From Micromonospora trifolii (lineage in GTDB: Bacteria > Actinomycetota > Actinomycetes > Mycobacteriales > Micromonosporaceae), in contig NZ_JAKKFD010000075.1 of NCBI RefSeq assembly GCF_022229005.1, forward strand, positions 1-34,366: 34,366 nucleotides of DNA, given 5' to 3'. The first letter of the stretch is position 1. Every line of letters starts with the position of its first letter. The notes below the pieces were generated by a model. It was not told where the DNA came from, did not search any database, and was given only the letters and a program-made list of their open reading frames with translations. Below, in pieces: positions 14,657 to 22,211 of the stretch. The position numbers and the translations under genes were made by a program.

Positions 14657-15696
14657 ACATCGACCTCGCGGCGCTGCGCGCACTCGAGCGCGAGCGGGAG
14701 ATTCCGTTCGACACGATTCTCGCGGCGATCGAGACCGCGTTGCTGACCGCCTACCGGCACACCGACGGTGCCGAACCGCACGCCCGTGTGGAGATCGACC
14801 GCAGGTCGGGCGCCGCCCTGGTGTACGCGCAGGAGATGGACGCCGACGGCAGCCTGGTGCGGGAGTGGGACGACACTCCGCACGACTTCGGCCGGATCGC
14901 CGCCATGACCGCCAAGCAGGTGATCCTCCAGCGGTTGCGGGAGGCCACCGACGAGGTGCACTTCGGTGAGTACGTCGGCCGCGAGGGTGACCTGGTCACC
15001 GGCGTGGTGCAGGCGCACGAGACGCGTACCGAGAAGGGCATCGTCAGCGTCGACCTGGGCAAGCTGGAGGGCGTGCTGCCGCAGTCCGAGCAGGTGCCCG
15101 GCGAGCGGTACGCGCACGGCGAGCGGGTCCGCTGCGTCGTGGTGCACGTGGCCAAGGGCATGCGCGGGCCGCAGATCACGCTGTCCCGGTCGCACCCGGC
15201 TCTGGTCAAGAAGCTCTTCGCGCTGGAGGTGCCGGAGATCGCCGACGGCACCGTGGAGATCGGCGCGATCGCCCGTGAGGCGGGCCATCGCACGAAGATC
15301 GCCGTCCGCTCCACAGTGCCCGGGGTGAACGCCAAGGGCGCCTGCATCGGCCCGATGGGTCAGCGGGTGCGTGCCGTGATGAGCGAGCTGCACGGTGAGA
15401 AGATCGACATCATCGACTGGTCGGACGACCCGGCCACCTTCGTCGGTAACGCTTTGTCGCCGGCCAAGGCGCTGCGGGTCGAGGTTGTCGACCTGGCCAA
15501 CCGGGCCGCCCGGGTGACAGTTCCCGACTTCCAGCTCTCGCTCGCGATCGGTCGGGAGGGGCAGAATGCCCGACTCGCTGCCCGATTGACCGGTTGGCGG
15601 ATCGACATTCGCTCCGATGCGGAGCAGACCGCGCCGGCAGCTCGTGGCGTAACTGATCACGTGCGGGAGCCGGGCGGCGCGATCTCGGGGAGCTAG
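14653..15696 (+). CDS. nusA: Transcription termination/antitermination factor NusA
   Basis: NusA binds RNA polymerase and nascent RNA, affecting pausing, termination and rRNA antitermination. The 347-residue form has the N-terminal polymerase-binding domain (1-103, beginning NIDLAALRALEREREIPFDTIL), S1 domain (about 107-175, ending QITLSRSHP), KH1 (about 180-250, with GACIGPMGQRVRAV) and KH2 (about 255-325, with LAIGREGQNARLAARLTGW). It lacks the C-terminal acidic repeats of E. coli NusA, as is normal in actinobacteria. The GTG at 14653 overlaps the rimP stop by four bases, and AGGAGAG immediately before it gives the ribosome binding site. The stop is followed within 20 bases by the ylxR start and a -10-like element. 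Confidence 0.96.
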   Translation: MNIDLAALRALEREREIPFDTILAAIETALLTAYRHTDGAEPHARVEIDRRSGAALVYAQEMDADGSLVREWDDTPHDFGRIAAMTAKQVILQRLREATDEVHFGEYVGREGDLVTGVVQAHETRTEKGIVSVDLGKLEGVLPQSEQVPGERYAHGERVRCVVVHVAKGMRGPQITLSRSHPALVKKLFALEVPEIADGTVEIGAIAREAGHRTKIAVRSTVPGVNAKGACIGPMGQRVRAVMSELHGEKIDIIDWSDDPATFVGNALSPAKALRVEVVDLANRAARVTVPDFQLSLAIGREGQNARLAARLTGWRIDIRSDAEQTAPAARGVTDHVREPGGAISGS

Positions 15697-15699
15697 GGG

Positions 15700-15705
15700 T
15701 AGACT
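15700..15705 (+). promoter_or_regulatory. Candidate -10 element, leaderless ylxR transcript
   Basis: TAGACT lies seven bases before the ylxR GTG, immediately after the nusA stop. It could give an internal leaderless promoter for ylxR-infB inside the larger operon. No clear -35 is seen. Confidence 0.4.
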
Positions 15706-15712
15706 TCCTCCA

Positions 15713-16045
15713 GTGGTACGACGCGCGCAACCGGAGCGCACCTGTGTGGGTTGCCGGAAACGTGCGCCGGCCAGCGAATTGCTGCGGATCGTCGCGGTCA
15801 GGGACGAGGCTGGTCACAGCCTCCGGCCTGATCCGCGCCGCAGGCTGCCGGGTCGGGGAGCGAACATGCACCCGGATCCGGCCTGCTTCGCGCTGGCGGT
15901 GCGGCGCCGCGCCTTCGGGCGTGCGCTGCGCAGCACCGAGGTCCTCGACCACGGTGCGCTGGCGGAACACGTCGATGCGCCAACCACTACGTCCGGTCAG
16001 CCCGACCGGGCGAGGGTCGCTAGCAGGGTAGGACGACCGACATGA
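15713..16045 (+). CDS. ylxR: YlxR family (DUF448) RNA-binding protein
   Basis: The 110-residue product has the YlxR core: ERTCVGCRKR with Cys11 and Cys14, LRIV, the conserved PGRGANMHPDPACFALAVRRRAFGRALR (about 46-73) with the GRGA motif, and a variable C-terminal tail rich in Thr, Asp and Arg. Bacillus homologues (RnpM) modulate RNase P and bind nucleoid-associated factors, and the family always sits between nusA and infB. The start is GTG 15713. There is no Shine-Dalgarno but a -10-like TAGACT precedes it. The stop TGA (16043-16045) overlaps an ATG that begins a chain of mini-ORFs leading towards infB. Confidence 0.93.
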   Translation: MVRRAQPERTCVGCRKRAPASELLRIVAVRDEAGHSLRPDPRRRLPGRGANMHPDPACFALAVRRRAFGRALRSTEVLDHGALAEHVDAPTTTSGQPDRARVASRVGRPT

Positions 16046-16093
16046 GCACACGATGAAGTCCCTGAAATGACCAGGCTTCAAGTGCACGAGTGA
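16042..16093 (+). other. Chain of three ATGA-overlapping mini-ORFs between ylxR and infB
   Basis: ATG 16042 overlaps the ylxR stop and encodes MSTR, stop 16054-16056. ATG 16053 overlaps that stop and encodes MKSLK, stop 16068-16070. ATG 16067 overlaps that one and encodes MTRLQVHE, stop 16091-16093. All three junctions are ATGA. The last stop sits at the base of the hairpin in front of infB. Each distance (11 and 14 bases) keeps the phase needed for an overlap. That the chain is translated is inference. Confidence 0.5.
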
Positions 16094-16123
16094 GGTCGCT
16101 GCGGGTGCTGCCCGCACGACCTC
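16092..16123 (+). promoter_or_regulatory. Hairpin in the infB leader, next to its ribosome binding site
   Basis: GAGGTCG (16092-16098) pairs with CGACCTC (16117-16123). Inside, GCGGG (16101-16105) pairs with CCCGC (16111-16115) around a five-base loop. The infB binding site GGAGTGAGGAG follows at once. No T-run follows, so it is more likely a translational or processing element than a terminator. Confidence 0.6.
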
Positions 16124-16138
16124 GGAGTGAGGAGTGCA

Positions 16139-19100
16139 GTGGCAGGCAAGGCCCGCGTACACGAGCTTGCAAAAGAGCTCGGGGTCGAGAGTAAGACCGT
16201 TCTCGCCAAGCTGAAGGAAATGGGCGAGTTCGTGAAGTCCGCGTCCAGCACCGTCGAGGCGCCCGTCGCCCGGCGGCTGCGTAACGCATTCGTCGCGTCC
16301 GCCGGAGCCCCGGCTCCGGCCGCCCCGTCGGCGCCCGCGTCGACGCCGGCTTCAAACCCGACCCCGACGCCAACCCCGGCCCCGGGCGCGCCCCGGGTTT
16401 CGGCCAAGCCGATGCCGCCTCGGCGGCCGGCCGCGCCGGCACCCGGTCCGAAGCCCAAGGGTCCGGTTCCCGGTGCACCGCAGACGGCGACCCCGGTCGC
16501 CAAGCCGGCGAGTGCCCACGACATCGAGGTGGCGGCCGCGGAGGCGCGTGCCGCCGCGCTGAAGGCTGAGCAGGAGGCCGCGGTCAAGGCCGCGCAGGCC
16601 GCCCGCCAGCAGCAGCGGGACAACCCCGTTCGCCGGGAGCCTCCGGCAGACGGTGGCAACCGTCCCGGCCCTCGACCGGGTCCCGCGGCGATGCCGCCCC
16701 GTCCCGGTTCGCCGGCAGCGCGTCCGAACACGCCGGCTCCCGGTCCGGGTGCCCGGCCGGGCGGTCGTCCGCCGGCGCGCGGTGCCGGTAACAACCCGTT
16801 CGGCATCCAGGGTGGCCAGCAGCAGCGGCCCCCGGCCGCCGGTGCGGGTGGCCCTCGGCCCAACAGCCCGGCGGGCATGCCGCCGCGGCCGAGCCCGAAC
16901 TCCATGCCGCCGCGGCCCAGCCCGGCGTCCATGCCGAGCCAGCGGCCGGCTGCCGGTCGCCCCGGTCCCGGCGGCGCCGGTCGTCCCGGCGGTGGCGGCG
17001 CAGGTCGTCCCGGTGGCGGCGGCGGTGGCTTCCGTGGTGGTCCCGGCGGTGGCGCCGGTGGCGGTGGCGGTTACCGAGGCGGCCCTGGTGGCGGCGCGGG
17101 TGCCGGCGGTGGCGGTGGCTACCGTGGCGGTCCCGGCGGCGGTGCGGGTGCTCCCGGTGGCGGTTTCCGTCCGGGTGGTCCGGCCGGTGGCGGCGGTCGT
17201 CCGGGTGCGGGCGGTCGTGGCCGTGGCGGCGGCGCCGCGGGTGCCTTCGGGCGTCCCGGTGGTCGGCCGACGCGCGGTCGCAAGTCCAAGAAGCAGCGCA
17301 GACAGGAGTTCGACAACCTGTCGGCTCCGACCATGAGCTCGGGTGCTCCCCGGGGTCAGGGTCAGATCGTCCGGCTCTCTCGTGGCGCCTCGCTGTCCGA
17401 CTTCGCGGACAAGATCAACGCCAACCCGGGTTCGCTGGTCCAGGAGATGTTCAACCTGGGCGAGATGGTGACCGCGACCCAGTCCTGTTCTGACGACACC
17501 CTGCACCTGCTGGGTGAGCACCTGGGCTTCGACATCCAGATCGTCAGCCCGGAGGACGAGGACCGCGAGCTGCTCGCGCAGTTCAACATCGACCTCGACG
17601 CGGAGGTGGCCGAGGAGCGTCTGGTCAGCCGTGCGCCGGTGGTGACCGTCATGGGTCACGTCGACCACGGTAAGACCAAGCTGCTCGACGCCATCCGTAA
17701 GGCGAACGTCGTGGCCGGTGAGGCGGGTGGCATCACCCAGCACATCGGTGCCTACCAGGTCCACGTCCCGCACGAGGGCGAGGACCGGGCCGTCACCTTC
17801 ATCGACACCCCGGGTCACGAGGCGTTCACCGCCATGCGTGCTCGTGGTGCCCAGGTCACGGACATCGTGATCCTGGTCGTCGCGGCCGACGACGGTGTGA
17901 TGCCGCAGACGATCGAGGCGTTGAACCACGCCAAGGCGGCCGACGTGCCGATCGTGGTCGCGGTCAACAAGGTCGACAAGCCGGACGCCAACCCGGACAA
18001 GGTCCGCCAGCAGCTGACCGAGTACGGCCTGGTCGCCGAGGAGTACGGCGGCGAGACCATGTTCGTCAACGTGGCAGCCAAGCCGGGCATCGGCATCGAG
18101 GAACTGCTCGAGGCTGTCCTGCTGACCGCCGACGCGTCGCTGGAGCTGACCGCTCCGATCGACGGGCCGGCGCAGGGTGTGGCCATCGAGGCGCACCTGG
18201 ACAAGGGTCGCGGTGCGGTGGCGACGGTGCTGGTGCAGAAGGGCACCCTGCGGGCGGGCGACTCGATCGTCGCCGGTGGGGCGCACGGCCGGGTCCGGGC
18301 CATGCTCGACGAGAACGGCAACCAGCTCACCGAGGCTGGGCCGGCGCGTCCGGTCATGGTGCTGGGTCTGACCGCGCCTCCCGGCGCGGGTGACACGTTC
18401 CTCGCCGCGGCGGACGACCGCACGGTGCGGCAGATCGCCGAGCAGCGGCAGGCACGGCGGCGGGCGGCGTCCTTCGCCAACTCCCGTGGTCGGGCCACCC
18501 TCGAGACGCTCATGGAGCAGCTCAAGGAGGGCGAGAAGACCTCGCTCAACCTCATCCTCAAGGGCGATGTCTCCGGTTCGGTGGAGGCTCTCGAGGACGC
18601 GCTGTTCAACCTCGACATCCCCGAGGAGGTTCAGCTCAAGGTCCTCGACCGGGGTGTGGGCGCGATCACCGAGAGCAACGTCATGCTCGCAAGTGCCTCG
18701 TCCGAGCCGGTCACGATCATCGGCTTCAACGTGCGGGCCTCGAACAAGGTCCGTGAGATGGCCGACCGCGAGGGCGTGGAGATCCGGTACTACACCGTCA
18801 TCTACCAGGCCATCGAGGAGATCGAGGCAGCGCTCAAGGGCCTGCTCAAGCCGGAGTACGAGGAGGTCGAGCTGGGCAGCGCGGAGATCCGCGACGTCTT
18901 CCGCTCGTCCAAGATCGGCAACATCTCCGGTTGCATCGTCCGGTCCGGTGTCCTTCGGCGCAACGCCAAGGCACGCCTGCTGCGAGACGGGGCGGTCGTG
19001 GCGGACAACCTCACGATCAGCTCGCTCAAGCGGTTCAAGGACGACGCAACCGAGGTCCGCGAGGGCTTCGAGTGTGGTCTGACCCTGGGTGGTTACAACA

Positions 19101-19159
19101 ACGTCCAGGTCGGCGACGTCATCGAGACCTTCGAGATGCGGGAGAAGGTTCGCGCCTGA
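16139..19159 (+). CDS. infB: Translation initiation factor IF-2
   Basis: IF-2 is the GTPase that brings fMet-tRNA to the 30S subunit and promotes subunit joining. The 1006-residue form has an IF2_N helical domain (1-55), a long disordered Ala/Pro then Gly/Arg-rich linker (about 58-380), a second IF2_N-like region (about 400-470) and the G domain. G1 is GHVDHGKT (506-513), G3 DTPGHE (556-561) and G4 NKVD (610-613). The beta-barrel domain 2 follows, then the IF2 C1 and C2 domains that bind fMet-tRNA. The linker has three GG(F/Y)RGGPGGGAG repeats at about 295-345, then basic GRKSKKQRRQ. I chose GTG 16139, preceded by AGGAG, over GTG 16127. This gives the conserved start AGKARVHELAKELG. A strong terminator-like hairpin follows. 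Confidence 0.96.
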   Translation: MAGKARVHELAKELGVESKTVLAKLKEMGEFVKSASSTVEAPVARRLRNAFVASAGAPAPAAPSAPASTPASNPTPTPTPAPGAPRVSAKPMPPRRPAAPAPGPKPKGPVPGAPQTATPVAKPASAHDIEVAAAEARAAALKAEQEAAVKAAQAARQQQRDNPVRREPPADGGNRPGPRPGPAAMPPRPGSPAARPNTPAPGPGARPGGRPPARGAGNNPFGIQGGQQQRPPAAGAGGPRPNSPAGMPPRPSPNSMPPRPSPASMPSQRPAAGRPGPGGAGRPGGGGAGRPGGGGGGFRGGPGGGAGGGGGYRGGPGGGAGAGGGGGYRGGPGGGAGAPGGGFRPGGPAGGGGRPGAGGRGRGGGAAGAFGRPGGRPTRGRKSKKQRRQEFDNLSAPTMSSGAPRGQGQIVRLSRGASLSDFADKINANPGSLVQEMFNLGEMVTATQSCSDDTLHLLGEHLGFDIQIVSPEDEDRELLAQFNIDLDAEVAEERLVSRAPVVTVMGHVDHGKTKLLDAIRKANVVAGEAGGITQHIGAYQVHVPHEGEDRAVTFIDTPGHEAFTAMRARGAQVTDIVILVVAADDGVMPQTIEALNHAKAADVPIVVAVNKVDKPDANPDKVRQQLTEYGLVAEEYGGETMFVNVAAKPGIGIEELLEAVLLTADASLELTAPIDGPAQGVAIEAHLDKGRGAVATVLVQKGTLRAGDSIVAGGAHGRVRAMLDENGNQLTEAGPARPVMVLGLTAPPGAGDTFLAAADDRTVRQIAEQRQARRRAASFANSRGRATLETLMEQLKEGEKTSLNLILKGDVSGSVEALEDALFNLDIPEEVQLKVLDRGVGAITESNVMLASASSEPVTIIGFNVRASNKVREMADREGVEIRYYTVIYQAIEEIEAALKGLLKPEYEEVELGSAEIRDVFRSSKIGNISGCIVRSGVLRRNAKARLLRDGAVVADNLTISSLKRFKDDATEVREGFECGLTLGGYNNVQVGDVIETFEMREKVRA

Positions 19160-19175
19160 TCCGGCAGTGACACGC

Positions 19176-19217
19176 TGATCAAGGGGTTTACGCCGCTCGG
19201 CGTAAACCCCTTGATCA
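19176..19217 (+). terminator. Perfect 20-bp inverted repeat after infB
   Basis: The arm at 19176-19195 (TGATCAAGGGG... to ACGCCG) and its exact complement at 19198-19217 are separated by two bases, so the real hairpin has about 18 pairs and a short loop. It starts 16 bases after the infB stop and has no T-tract, as is common for actinobacterial terminators. The outer end carries GATC, a feature shared with the two long inverted repeats at the window end. Confidence 0.8.
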
Positions 19218-19235
19218 TGCGGGGCGGGTTGGCGG

Positions 19236-19241
19236 TATCGT
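19236..19241 (+). promoter_or_regulatory. Candidate -10 element, leaderless DUF503 transcript
   Basis: TATCGT lies eight bases before the ATG at 19250, which lacks a Shine-Dalgarno. It follows the terminator after infB, so the DUF503-rbfA-nrnA group probably starts a new transcript here. Confidence 0.45.
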
Positions 19242-19249
19242 CCGGGGCG

Positions 19250-19546
19250 ATGTTCACCGGAACCGCGGTCTTCGACCTGCTGCTGCCGGGCGACTCCCGG
19301 TCGCTCAAAGCCAAGAGATCATATGTACGGCCGATCGTGGCGGCGCTGCGCCGCTTCGAGGTGTCGGCCGCCGAGGTGGGTGCGCTCGACCTGCATGGTC
19401 GAGCGCAGCTGGCGGTGGCCGTGGTGGCCGCCGAAACGGCGCACGTCCGCGAGGTGCTCGACTCCTGTGAGCGCCTGGTGGCCAATCGCCCCGAGGTCGA
19501 GTTGCTGTCCGTCCGACGCCGGCTCTACGGCGTGGACGACGACTGA
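19250..19546 (+). CDS. DUF503 (YlxP-like) protein
   Basis: The 98-residue product matches the DUF503/YlxP family, a ferredoxin-like alpha-beta protein encoded beside infB and rbfA in many Gram-positive bacteria. Visible family features are the opening FTGTAVFDLLLPGDSRSLKAKRSYVRPIVAALRRF (residues 2-36), the strand AQLAVAVVAAE and a C-terminal VELLSVRRRLYGVDD. The biochemical role is not established, and ribosome or RNA association is inferred only from its place. The ATG at 19250 is chosen because it follows a -10-like element and gives the family length. An in-frame ATG at 19211 lies inside the terminator arm. Confidence 0.9.
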   Translation: MFTGTAVFDLLLPGDSRSLKAKRSYVRPIVAALRRFEVSAAEVGALDLHGRAQLAVAVVAAETAHVREVLDSCERLVANRPEVELLSVRRRLYGVDDD

Positions 19547-19589
19547 CCATGGTGCCGGCTGTGCCGGGCGACCGGAGCGGCCCCGAAGG

Positions 19590-19635
19590 TAATGTTCGAG
19601 ATGTTGGCCGGTCGGCCGGCGGCCTCAGGGCCGCC
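19590..19635 (+). promoter_or_regulatory. rbfA leader: -10-like TAATGT and a 7-bp hairpin
   Basis: TAATGT (19590-19595) is a good -10 candidate about 78 bases before the rbfA ATG. GGCGGCC (19618-19624) and GGCCGCC (19629-19635) form a perfect hairpin with loop TCAG in the leader. The -35 is not clear, and the role of the hairpin is unknown. Confidence 0.35.
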
Positions 19636-19672
19636 GGGTCGACCGGAAGCAGGACGCCGTGGAGGTGGCGAG

Positions 19673-20173
19673 ATGTCTGATCCGGCCAAGGTACGCCGGC
19701 ACGCGGAACGGGTGCGTGAGCTGGTCGCGTCGGTGGTGCGGAGCCAGATCAAGGACCCGCGGCTCGGGATGATCACCATCACCGATGCCCGGATTACCGC
19801 TGACCTGCGTGACGCGACGGTCTTCTACACAGTGCTCGGTGACTCGGTGGCCCAGGCGGACACCGCGGCGGCGCTGGAGAGCGCCAAGGGGCTGCTGCGC
19901 AGCACTGTCGGCAAGGCCCTCGGGCTGCGTCACTCGCCGACCCTCACGTTCGTCCTCGACGACGTGCAGGACCAGGTCAAGCACATCGACGACCTGCTCG
20001 CCGCCGCCCGCAACGCCGACGCCGAGGTGCAGCGGCTCGCCGCCCAGGCGAAGTACGCGGGCGAGGCCCAGCCGTACCGGGTGGACGACGAGACCGATGA
20101 GGCAGACGAGACGGACGAGGCCGACGAGGCCACCGACGTCAAGGAGACCCCGCGGGGTGGGGAAACGCGGTGA
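19673..20173 (+). CDS. rbfA: Ribosome-binding factor A
   Basis: RbfA binds the 30S subunit near the 5' end of 16S rRNA and aids its maturation, particularly in the cold. The 166-residue product has the KH-like fold. Visible parts are KVRRHAERVRELVASVVRSQIKDPRLG (6-32), the strand TITDARITADLRDATVFYTVLG, the helix with ALESAKGLLRSTVGKALGLRHSPTLTF and then VLDDVQD. After about residue 125 there is an acidic tail with repeated DEADET units, similar in spirit to the RimP tail. The ATG at 19673 follows GGAGGTGGCGAG. The TGA overlaps the nrnA GTG by four bases, so the two are coupled. Confidence 0.95.
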   Translation: MSDPAKVRRHAERVRELVASVVRSQIKDPRLGMITITDARITADLRDATVFYTVLGDSVAQADTAAALESAKGLLRSTVGKALGLRHSPTLTFVLDDVQDQVKHIDDLLAAARNADAEVQRLAAQAKYAGEAQPYRVDDETDEADETDEADEATDVKETPRGGETR

Positions 20174-21219
20174 CCAGCACCGCCAGCGCCCCGTTCGCCG
20201 GGGCAGCCGGGCTCGGCCCCGCCGAGGCGGACTGGGCCGCGGCCGAGGCGTTGGTGCGGGCTCTCCCGACGACCGCCCGGGTGCTGCTGATCTGCCACAT
20301 CAACCCGGACGGCGACGCGCTGGGCAGCATGCTCGGCTTCGGTCTGGGCCTGCGGCAGTTCGGCGTACGCGACGTGCAGGCGACATTTCCCGGGCCGCCG
20401 GAGGTGCCGGAGCCGTTCCGGGGGCTGCCGGGGCTGGACCTGCTGGTGCCGGCGGACGCCGCCGACCCGGCGCCCGATCTGGTGATCTGCTTCGACGCGG
20501 CGAGCGAGTCGCGTCTCGGCGAGTTGGCCGGGCGGTTGTCGTCGGCGGGTGCGGCGCTGGTGCTCGACCACCACGCTTCCAACCCCGGGTTCGGCACCGT
20601 CAACCTGGTCGACCCGGGTGCGGCGGCCACGTCGGTCGTTGCCGAGCAGCTGCTGGCCCGGCTCGATGTGGTGGTGGATCCGGCCATCGCCGAGTGCCTC
20701 TACGTGGCGTTGACCACGGATACCGGTTCGTTCCGGTTCGAGGCGACCACTCCGGCGGTGCATCAGATGGCCGCCCGATTGCTGGCGACCGGCATCTCGC
20801 CGGGTGACATCTCCCGGCGGGTCTTCGACACCCGGCCCTTCGGCGCGGTCCGCCTCTTCGGTGAGGTGCTCGGCCGGGCTCGACTGGAGCCGGCCGCCGC
20901 CGGAGGTCGGGGCCTGGTCTGGACCTTCGCCACGCTCGACGACCTGGCCCGGCACGACCAGCGGCCGTACGTGCTGGAGGCACTTATCGACTCCGTGCGC
21001 TGCACCGCCGAGGCGGACGTGAGCTGTGTGGTGAAGCAGACCAGGCCCGCCGAGTGGGCGGTGTCGATGCGCAGCAAGGGCGCGGTGGACGTCAGTCGGG
21101 TCGCTGTGGCGCTGGGCGGTGGTGGGCACACGTTCGCGGCCGGGTTCACCGGTCGCGGCACCGTGGAGCAGGTCATCGAGTCGATCCGCGGTCAGCTGGA
21201 CGCGGCGCTGGTCGGCTGA
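20170..21219 (+). CDS. nrnA: Bifunctional oligoribonuclease/PAP phosphatase (DHH/DHHA1), NrnA-like
   Basis: The 349-residue product is a DHH-DHHA1 phosphoesterase. It has motif I HINPDGDALGS with H43, D47 and D49; motif II CFDAAS; motif III LDHHASN with D133, H134 and H135; TDTGSF; and the DHHA1 motif GGGGHTFAAGF near the C-terminus that binds the substrate end. Mycobacterial and Bacillus homologues degrade nanoRNAs and dephosphorylate pAp, and can hydrolyse cyclic dinucleotide products. Family length and order after rbfA are conserved. The GTG start overlaps the rbfA TGA by four bases. A possible hairpin terminator lies 67 bases after the stop. Confidence 0.94.
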   Translation: MTSTASAPFAGAAGLGPAEADWAAAEALVRALPTTARVLLICHINPDGDALGSMLGFGLGLRQFGVRDVQATFPGPPEVPEPFRGLPGLDLLVPADAADPAPDLVICFDAASESRLGELAGRLSSAGAALVLDHHASNPGFGTVNLVDPGAAATSVVAEQLLARLDVVVDPAIAECLYVALTTDTGSFRFEATTPAVHQMAARLLATGISPGDISRRVFDTRPFGAVRLFGEVLGRARLEPAAAGGRGLVWTFATLDDLARHDQRPYVLEALIDSVRCTAEADVSCVVKQTRPAEWAVSMRSKGAVDVSRVAVALGGGGHTFAAGFTGRGTVEQVIESIRGQLDAALVG

Positions 21220-21286
21220 CGCCGGCCTTCGGTCGTCATCGATCCGTCGGTCTCGAAGATCAGGGTCAGCTCCGGGGAGTGTTGGT

Positions 21287-21313
21287 CTTCCCGCGTTCCG
21301 TGATACCGGGAAG
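21287..21313 (+). terminator. Possible hairpin after nrnA
   Basis: CTTCCCG (21287-21293) and CGGGAAG (21307-21313) are perfectly complementary around a 13-base loop. It may end nrnA transcription or lie in the leader of the membrane protein gene starting at 21323. No T-run follows. Confidence 0.35.
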
Positions 21314-21322
21314 AATTGCGGG

Positions 21323-21730
21323 ATGGAGCAGCCGCACGACCTCACCGTGGAGGCCCCCCGCGCCTGGGACCGGCCCGCCGTCTCCGTTCCCGTCCTCGTC
21401 TGCCTGTCGCTCGTCGGTGGCCGGTTCGCGTCCTTCTCCACCGAGGCGAATCTGTTCACCCTCGGGACGGGTGGGGTGCTGATCTGGCTCGGTCTGAGCA
21501 ACCGGGTGCCCCGCCGGCCGGCGCCACGCCGGCTGGGCGCGGGGGCGGCCTGGTGGGCGGTGCCGGTGGTCGTCTTCGGGGTCTTCGAAGGCGTGACCTT
21601 CGTGTTGGCTGCCGGCGATGACTTTCCCACCTTCTCCCGGTTGGCCGACCCTCTCCTGGAGGATCAACTGACCCGGTCGGCAGCCTGGTTCGCCTGGTTG
21701 GCCGCCTTCTGGGGGCTGGTGCGGCGATGA
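21323..21730 (+). CDS. Small integral membrane protein, unknown function
   Basis: I do not recognise a named family. The 135-residue product has about four hydrophobic segments: 19-35, 44-60, 73-96 and 117-133. Between the second and third lies a basic loop RVPRRPAPRR, so that side should be cytoplasmic. An acidic stretch ADPLLEDQ precedes the last helix. The ATG at 21323 has GCGGG or GGGAAG as weak upstream sequence, with the open frame extending further back without protein-like content. The stop TGA overlaps the ATG of the next small membrane protein gene by four bases, which suggests the two proteins act together. The pair sits between conserved nrnA and the dinF-like gene. Confidence 0.75.
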   Translation: MEQPHDLTVEAPRAWDRPAVSVPVLVCLSLVGGRFASFSTEANLFTLGTGGVLIWLGLSNRVPRRPAPRRLGAGAAWWAVPVVVFGVFEGVTFVLAAGDDFPTFSRLADPLLEDQLTRSAAWFAWLAAFWGLVRR

Positions 21731-21939
21731 TGCGCGCGCTCGCTATCGGCGGCTTCCTCGCCGCGGTGGTCCTCTTCGCGGTGGTCGAGTGGATGGCTCG
21801 GCGGGAGGGGTCGCGGATCCCCACCCTGGGCGAGGTCTGCGCGTACGTGATGCGCTACGAGGTCGGTTCGGTGCCGGTGGGCCGGATCGGTCTGTTCGGG
21901 TTCTGGTGGTGGCTGGGCTGGCACTTCCTGGCTCGCTGA
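21727..21939 (+). CDS. Small membrane protein, DUF6186-like
   Basis: The 70-residue product has two hydrophobic segments (5-21 and 54-68). The conserved-looking middle is EWMARREGSRIPTLGEVCAYVMRYEVG, and it ends with FGFWWWLGWHFLAR. From memory this matches a small actinobacterial family catalogued as DUF6186, with unknown function. The name should be verified. The ATG overlaps the stop of the preceding membrane protein by ATGA. The Trp-rich C-terminal helix is distinctive. No terminator is seen directly after it. The next 270 bases hold a structured leader region. Confidence 0.72.
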   Translation: MMRALAIGGFLAAVVLFAVVEWMARREGSRIPTLGEVCAYVMRYEVGSVPVGRIGLFGFWWWLGWHFLAR

Positions 21940-21997
21940 GCCGGGATGCCGACTGTCCAGATGGCGGGAACCGTAAGCAGTATGTGGACCTGAACGA

Positions 21998-22200
21998 TAA
22001 CTTGGGAGAAGGCCGGTGCCGCCTGGCGGTGCAGGTCATGGGCGGTGGTGCCACACCCCGTGCCGCCTCCCTCCAGGGTCGGATCGACCCGGGCTCACGC
22101 TGCCCAGTCGGCTGCTCCGGTAACCCCGGACCGCCGTGGGGCGCTCAGCAGGACCGCCCGTGAGGGCCGCCGCGTGTCGGCGGCTCACGCCCTGGGAAGA
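21998..22200 (+). ncRNA. Structured leader RNA candidate upstream of a 30-codon gene
   Basis: After a -10-like TAACTT (21998-22003) comes a chain of hairpins. GGGTCG-GAT-CGACCC lies at 22076-22090, GGGC/GCCC at 22091-22105 and TCCGG/CCGGA at 22116-22130. A strong stem at 22160-22188 has GTGA/TCAC outside and GCCGCCG/CGGCGGC inside with loop CGTGT. Protein-coding content is absent. I could not match it to cobalamin, TPP, SAM, glycine, ZTP, fluoride, c-di-AMP or SRP RNA consensus. It could be a regulatory leader or an independent small RNA. Confidence 0.4.
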
Positions 22201-22211
22201 GGAGCGCCACC

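Noticed and set aside
16970..17250. Regular repeats that might be a CRISPR array
   Set aside because: The units are in-frame RGG-coding repeats inside infB, without unique spacers of constant length.
16352..18286. A long minus-strand frame opposite infB
   Set aside because: Its Thr/Ala/Gly repeats mirror the Gly-rich infB linker. No independent signal.
22004..22200. A known riboswitch or housekeeping RNA
   Set aside because: I compared by memory with cobalamin, TPP, SAM, glycine, ZTP, fluoride, c-di-AMP, SRP RNA, RNase P and tmRNA features and found no required core motif. Kept only as an unassigned structured region.
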